NCBI RefSeq assembly: GCF_014204915.1
Contig: NZ_JACHMH010000001.1
Span: forward strand, 2,356,001-2,420,000
DNA length: 64,000 nucleotides
Origin: Crossiella cryophila
GTDB taxonomy: Bacteria; Actinomycetota; Actinomycetes; Mycobacteriales; Pseudonocardiaceae
Direction: 5' to 3'
Made by a program: the position numbers and the translations under genes. Positions 60,181 through 64,000 of this stretch are shown here, in pieces. Within the stretch, counting starts at the first letter, position 1. Each line of letters starts with the position of its first letter. The notes below the pieces were generated by a model. That model saw nothing but the letters and a program-made list of their open reading frames with translations, was not told the origin of the DNA and made no database searches.

Positions 60181-61317
60181 ATGAAGATTCTGGTCAACAC
60201 CGGTCCCGCCCACCCGCTGTACTTCCCGGTCGTCGGACTGGCCTGGGCATTGCGCGCGGCCGGGCACGAGGTTCTGGTCGCGGCGCCGGAGAATTGGGAC
60301 GCGGTGGTCCGTGGTTCCGGTCTGCCGATGGCCGCGGTGTCCGGTTCGATCGAGATGCGCGATGTGATGGGCAAGGATCGCGCGGGCAATCCGCTCAAAT
60401 TCCCTGAATCGCACGACCAGATGGGTGGGATGACCGGGGCCGGATTCGCCCGGCTCGCCGAGAAGACCCTCGATGGCACCGTGGATCTGGTGGCCAGCTG
60501 GAAACCGGATCTGGTTGTCGCCGAATCCTATTCCTTCGCCACCGCCGCGATCGCGGCCAAGGTGAACGGGGTGCCGTGGGTCAAGCACACCGTCGGTCCC
60601 GGCGATCTGCCGATCGTGTCCGCGCTGAATGCGGAGCTGGCCCCGGAACTGGCCCGCTTCGGCCTGGACCGGCTGCCCGAGGCCGATCTGGTCATCGACA
60701 ACACCCCGCCGCTGCTGGGCGACTCCATCGCCGGCGCGCAGCCCATGCGGTACGTGCCCTACGGCGAGCCAGGGCTGCTGCCCGAGTGGGTGCTGCGGCC
60801 GCGGACCAAGCCCCGGCTGCTGGTCACCCTCGGCTCGGTGCAGCCGCAGGCCGGTGGGCTGCCGGTGCTGGTGCAGCTGCTCAAGGCGCTGGGCACGCTG
60901 GAGGCCGAACTGGTGGTCGCGGTGGCCGATTTCCTGGTGCCGCAGATGGGTCAGCTGCCCGACTCGGTGGTCGCGGCGGGCTGGCAGTCGCTGACCTCGG
61001 TGCTCTCCGGCTGCGACGCGGTGGTGCACCACGGTGGGCCGGGCACCATGATGACCTGCCTGACGCACGGGCTGCCGCAGGTGGTCATCCCCGGCATGGG
61101 CAAGCCGCTCTCCGCGATCGGCAGGCTGGCCGAGTTCGGCGCCATCCGCCGGATCGAGCCGAGGGACCTGACCCCGGAACTGCTGCTGGAGTCCACCGGG
61201 GCGCTGCTCGCGGACGAGAGCTACGGCGAGCGGGCCAGGGAGGTGCGGGACCAGATCGCCCAGCTGCCCTCGCCTGCCGATCTGGTGCCCGTGCTCGAGA
61301 AGCTCGTCGCGAAGTAG
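60181..61317 (+). CDS. Activator-dependent-type antibiotic glycosyltransferase
   Basis: 378-aa GT-B glycosyltransferase (family 1). The N-terminus MKILVNTGPAHPLYFPVVGL and later VHHGGPGTMMTCLTHGLPQVV (in part: VHHGGPGTMMTCLTHG, near 281-296) form the acceptor side and the NDP-sugar-binding motif. Length, SWKPDLVVAESY and the final PSPADLVPVLEKL agree with GTs of macrolides, anthracyclines and aromatic polyketides. No P450-like activator gene (DesVIII type) is in the window. ATG 60181 has a weak ribosome site. It is 9 bp from the ketoreductase gene. Confidence 0.92.
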   Translation: MKILVNTGPAHPLYFPVVGLAWALRAAGHEVLVAAPENWDAVVRGSGLPMAAVSGSIEMRDVMGKDRAGNPLKFPESHDQMGGMTGAGFARLAEKTLDGTVDLVASWKPDLVVAESYSFATAAIAAKVNGVPWVKHTVGPGDLPIVSALNAELAPELARFGLDRLPEADLVIDNTPPLLGDSIAGAQPMRYVPYGEPGLLPEWVLRPRTKPRLLVTLGSVQPQAGGLPVLVQLLKALGTLEAELVVAVADFLVPQMGQLPDSVVAAGWQSLTSVLSGCDAVVHHGGPGTMMTCLTHGLPQVVIPGMGKPLSAIGRLAEFGAIRRIEPRDLTPELLLESTGALLADESYGERAREVRDQIAQLPSPADLVPVLEKLVAK

Positions 61318-61325
61318 CCGCGGCC

Positions 61326-62279
61326 GTGACCCGGGTGGCGGTGCTCGGCGGCACCGGATGGCTCGGCAGGCAGGTGTGCGCGAGTTTCGCCCGGCACGGT
61401 GACGAGGTCATCGTGGTGGCGCGCAACCCGGCGCCCTACCTGGCCGAGCACCGGTTCGCCCGGCTGGACCTGGCGCTGGCCGCGCCGGAGACGATCGCGG
61501 ACCTGCTGCGTGCCGAGCGGGTGGACGTGGTGGTCAACGCGACCGACGCGGCGAACGCCACCGACGGCTGGGCCAACACCGAGGAACAGCTGGCCCGCGG
61601 CAACGTCGGCCTGACCCGCGCGGTGCTCGGCGCGGTCGGCGCGCTGCCCTGGCGGCCGCGGCTGGTGCACATGGGCACCATCCTGGAATACGGCGAGGTG
61701 CCCGCCGGCACGTTGATCGACGAGAACCTGGTGCCGGACCCGCGCACCCCGTACACCCGGACCAAGCTGGACGGCTCGGTCGCGGTGCTGGACGCGGCCG
61801 CCGCCGGGACGGTGGACGGGGTGGTGCTGCGGCTGTCCAACATCTCCGGGCCGCACCCCTCCCCGGCCAGCTTCGTCGGGAAACTGGTCGCGATGCTGTG
61901 CACCGCACTGGACTCCGGCGTGCCGATGGCGGTGACCGTGACCGAGGCGACCAGGGACTACCTGGACGTGCGCGATGCCGCCGAGGCGGTCCGGCTGGCC
62001 GCCGGGGCGCCGGTGACCGGCCGGATGATCAACCTCGGCAGCGGCCGCGCGGTGAGCATCCGCGAACTGGTGCGCACCTTCGTGGCCGCGGCCGGGCTGC
62101 CGCCGGAGATGCTGCACGAGCGCAACCGGCGGGTGGCCAGCCTCGGCGGGGACTGGACCCAGGTCGACATCGGACTGGCCAGGGACCTGCTCGGCTGGTC
62201 GCCGCGGATCCCGCTGGCGGACTCGCTGCGCGACATGTGGCGCACCGCGGTGGCCGAACAGGTCGTCGCCGGAAGCTGA
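61326..62279 (+). CDS. NAD-dependent epimerase/dehydratase, probable sugar 4-ketoreductase
   Basis: 317-aa extended SDR. The NAD(P)-binding motif is GGTGWLGRQV (9-18) and the catalytic pair is Tyr-x-x-x-Lys in YTRTKLDGS (near 141-149). MGTILEYGEVPAGTL and LRLSNISGPHPSP follow the pattern of NDP-hexose 4-ketoreductases. The N-terminal GTG 61326 follows the glycosyltransferase stop closely (8 bp between), so they are co-transcribed. It probably sets the C-4 hydroxyl of the deoxysugar; C-4 amino pathways are also possible. Confidence 0.88.
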   Translation: MTRVAVLGGTGWLGRQVCASFARHGDEVIVVARNPAPYLAEHRFARLDLALAAPETIADLLRAERVDVVVNATDAANATDGWANTEEQLARGNVGLTRAVLGAVGALPWRPRLVHMGTILEYGEVPAGTLIDENLVPDPRTPYTRTKLDGSVAVLDAAAAGTVDGVVLRLSNISGPHPSPASFVGKLVAMLCTALDSGVPMAVTVTEATRDYLDVRDAAEAVRLAAGAPVTGRMINLGSGRAVSIRELVRTFVAAAGLPPEMLHERNRRVASLGGDWTQVDIGLARDLLGWSPRIPLADSLRDMWRTAVAEQVVAGS

Positions 62280-62302
62280 AAACCCTTTAGTACCAACGAA
62301 AA

Positions 62303-62345
62303 CGCCACTGGGCCGGTCCCGATTCCGGGGACCGGCCCAGTGGCG
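62303..62345. terminator. Bidirectional terminator
   Basis: CGCCACTGGGCCGGTCCC (62303-62320) pairs perfectly over 18 bp with GGGACCGGCCCAGTGGCG (62328-62345), loop 7 nt, between the convergent ketoreductase and N-methyltransferase genes. Confidence 0.92.
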
Positions 62346-62353
62346 TGCGGTGC

Positions 62354-63082
62354 TCAGCGCAGTGGCTGATCGGTGCGGGTGCCGACGAACAGGCCGCAGT
62401 TGAACCGGCCGCCGGGCAGGTACTCCACCCGGCAGCCGGCCTGCTCGAAGGCCGCCTCGTACTGCTCGCGCTCGAACAGGGTCATCCAGTGCACATCGGT
62501 GTAGTGCTTGATGCCCGCGTCCCGCTGCGCGTCGATGTAGTGCACGGTCATCGGCACCTGGTCGCCCTCCCTGGTGGAGTGCGAGACCCGCACCGTGACC
62601 CGGTCCGGCGTGCGCACCAGGTCGTTGGCGATGTAGCCGGGCAGGAAACCGTCCGGGAAGTACCAGGGCTCGATGATGATGACCCCGCCCGGGTTGAGGT
62701 GGTGCGCGAAGCTCTTCAGCGTGCTGTCCAGCGCGGCGGTGCTGCCGACGTAGCCGATCGAGCTGAACATGCAGACCACCGCGTCGAAGGTGCGCTCGAC
62801 GTGGAAATCGCGCATATCTCCTTGGTACACCGGGATATCCGGCATCGCCCGGTTCGCCCTGGCGATCATGTGCTCGGACTGCTCCAGCCCGGCCACGGTG
62901 CCGAACTCCTGCTTGAGGTGGGCCAGGTGCCCGCCGGTGCCGCAGGCCACGTCCAGCAGCGAGGCGGCATCGGGTTTGCGCGCGCGCACCAGCGCGGCCA
63001 ACTCGGCCGACTCGCCCGCGTAGTCCTTGTCACGACTGGCGTAGATCAGGTCGTAGATCTCGGCGTAGGCCGCGCCGTACAT
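62354..63082 (-). CDS. NDP-aminosugar N,N-dimethyltransferase (DesVI/TylM1 type)
   Basis: 242-aa SAM-dependent enzyme. The start MYGAAYAEIYDLIYASRDKDY is typical of DesVI/TylM1 (MYxxxxAxxYDxxxxxRGKDY). The SAM motif is LLDVACGTGGHLAHL (43-57), and VYQGDMRDFHVERTFDAVVC and MFSSIGYV hold the SAM acidic and substrate residues. IIIEPWYFPDGFLPG and YTDVHWMTLFEREQY are also conserved in the family. It dimethylates the amino group of a dTDP-aminosugar such as mycaminose or desosamine. No aminotransferase gene is in view, so it must lie outside the window. Confidence 0.93.
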   Translation of the reverse strand: MYGAAYAEIYDLIYASRDKDYAGESAELAALVRARKPDAASLLDVACGTGGHLAHLKQEFGTVAGLEQSEHMIARANRAMPDIPVYQGDMRDFHVERTFDAVVCMFSSIGYVGSTAALDSTLKSFAHHLNPGGVIIIEPWYFPDGFLPGYIANDLVRTPDRVTVRVSHSTREGDQVPMTVHYIDAQRDAGIKHYTDVHWMTLFEREQYEAAFEQAGCRVEYLPGGRFNCGLFVGTRTDQPLR

Positions 63083-63121
63083 GTCATCACCAACCTCGGT
63101 GTGGGATGGGGGATCCAGGGG

Positions 63122-64000
63122 TCAGGCGGGCAGGCTCGGTCGCGGCACGGTGCTCGCGCACACGGTGTCCGCGGCGGGCAGCTCGCCGTCCAGCAGGTAC
63201 CGCTCGACCAGTTCGTCCACTGCCGCGTTGCCGCGGAAGGCGTAGATCTCGTGCTGGCCGGAGTCCTCGACGGTGATCAGCCGGTGGCCCAGGCGTTCGG
63301 CCATGGCCGCGCCGCCCGGGTAGTAGTCGATCGGGTCGCCGTCGGCGTGCACGATCAGCCCGGCCGGGTAGCCCGCGCGGCGCAGCGTGGCGGGTCGCTC
63401 CGGCGGGGTGAAGGTGCGGAAGGCGCCGCTGAAGGGCTGGGCGCGCATCACGCCGTAGCCGTAGGGGAACTTCTCCCGGAACTCGCGCATGTCCGCGAAG
63501 TAGGTCTCCAGGTCGGTGGGCCAGTCCTTCTCCGCGATCACCGCGTCCAGCACGCCGCAGCGGGTCTCGCCCTCGGTCTCCGCCGGCGGCCAGATCCGCT
63601 CGTCGGCCAGCCACTTCTCGGCCAGTCCCTTGTCGCCGGTGCGCAGGTCGGCGACCAGCCTGCCCAGCTCCTCCCAGCGGGCCCGGTCCGCCGAGCGGGA
63701 ACCCAGCGCGCAGTCCAGCAGGGTGCGCAACGCGGTGCTCTCCGGCTGGGCGCCGAGCGCGGCCACCGCCTCCTCCACGGTGGCCAGCACGGCCGCCGCG
63801 GAATCGCCGAGTGAGAAATGTCCGGATCGTCCCGCGACCCATTCCGCCCATTTATCGAGATTTGCCCGATTTGCCGTGCCCTGCGCCATGAGCTGTTCCC
63901 GCCAGGACCAGTCCGGGTGCACGCAGGAATCGAGCACGTTGCGGTCCAGCCGGTCCGGGAACAGCACGCCGTAGACCGCGCCTGCGTAAGTGCCGTAGGT
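63122..64000 (-). CDS. Alpha/beta hydrolase, TAP-like (partial at window edge)
   Basis: Incomplete gene: 292 codons seen, with the 5' end beyond 64000. The visible part reads from TYGTYAGAVYGVLFPDR, which is the piece after the catalytic Ser of the GxSYGTY elbow of tripeptidyl-aminopeptidase-like hydrolases. The TAP-like C-terminal domain holds a probable acidic residue in LIVHADGDPIDYYPG and the catalytic His in DSGQHEIYAF. The protein ends at PRPSLPA. In antibiotic clusters such secreted peptidases may be unrelated to the cluster or process a protective peptide. It follows the N-methyltransferase by 39 bp in the same direction of reading. Confidence 0.86.
   Translation of the reverse strand, partial: TYGTYAGAVYGVLFPDRLDRNVLDSCVHPDWSWREQLMAQGTANRANLDKWAEWVAGRSGHFSLGDSAAAVLATVEEAVAALGAQPESTALRTLLDCALGSRSADRARWEELGRLVADLRTGDKGLAEKWLADERIWPPAETEGETRCGVLDAVIAEKDWPTDLETYFADMREFREKFPYGYGVMRAQPFSGAFRTFTPPERPATLRRAGYPAGLIVHADGDPIDYYPGGAAMAERLGHRLITVEDSGQHEIYAFRGNAAVDELVERYLLDGELPAADTVCASTVPRPSLPA

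Overview
The window is high-GC actinomycete chromosome. The SHMT/glycine-cleavage operon under a tandem glycine riboswitch, a DUF3073 protein, 4-bp ATGA/GTGA overlaps inside operons, frequent GTG starts and many lipoproteins and regulators all fit a filamentous actinobacterium. A member of the Pseudonocardiales is my guess from overall flavour and has not been tested. I recognised no tRNA, rRNA, IS element or phage gene.

1-12.2 kb: an ABC exporter (ATPase plus large FtsX-type permease), a tiny membrane protein, then glyA-gcvH-gcvT on the minus strand read from a tandem glycine riboswitch. A sensor kinase/response regulator pair is divergent from a four-gene lipoprotein, membrane-fusion, ATPase and MacB-type permease operon. 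An 11-bp-spaced direct repeat between them looks like the regulator's binding site.

12.2-19.8 kb: a secreted C39-type peptidase, a winged-helix regulator, a secreted DUF1906 protein, then about 1.1 kb without genes that is packed with nested palindromes. After that come a substrate-binding plus VWA membrane protein and two further membrane proteins.

19.9-35 kb: a DUF3073 protein; a tight four-gene operon joining a branched-polyamine-synthase homologue (BpsA/DUF43 type), a GNAT, an FkbH-like HAD protein and an acyl carrier protein; a PstS-like membrane protein; two MFS transporters; small membrane and lipoproteins; a GH18 chitinase; an MFS/2-oxoglutarate-oxygenase gene pair; and a secreted carboxylesterase.

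35-50 kb: a class III lanthipeptide locus. A LanKC synthetase is followed by three 27-residue precursors with a C-terminal SxxSxxC core. The locus is enclosed by genes of lipid type: a ketosynthase, an acyltransferase-like protein, a GNAT, an R2lox-like di-metal oxidase, a protein joining a degenerate adenylation half-domain to an aldehyde dehydrogenase, and a FAD/NAD(P) protein. Two MFS exporters, a DUF5708-like protein and a TetR repressor with a palindromic operator complete it. I see no LanD decarboxylase. The locus resembles lipolanthine logic but is not a known version of it.

50.8-57.7 kb: a YtrA-type GntR/ABC operon, an NADP-dependent reductase plus IMPase-like pair divergent from a LysR regulator, a PfpI-like protein and a MocR regulator. 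57.8-64 kb: deoxysugar genes (sugar C-methyltransferase, nucleotidylyltransferase, glycosyltransferase, 4-ketoreductase, N,N-dimethyltransferase) and a truncated alpha/beta hydrolase. This is probably the edge of a glycosylated natural-product cluster that continues past the window.
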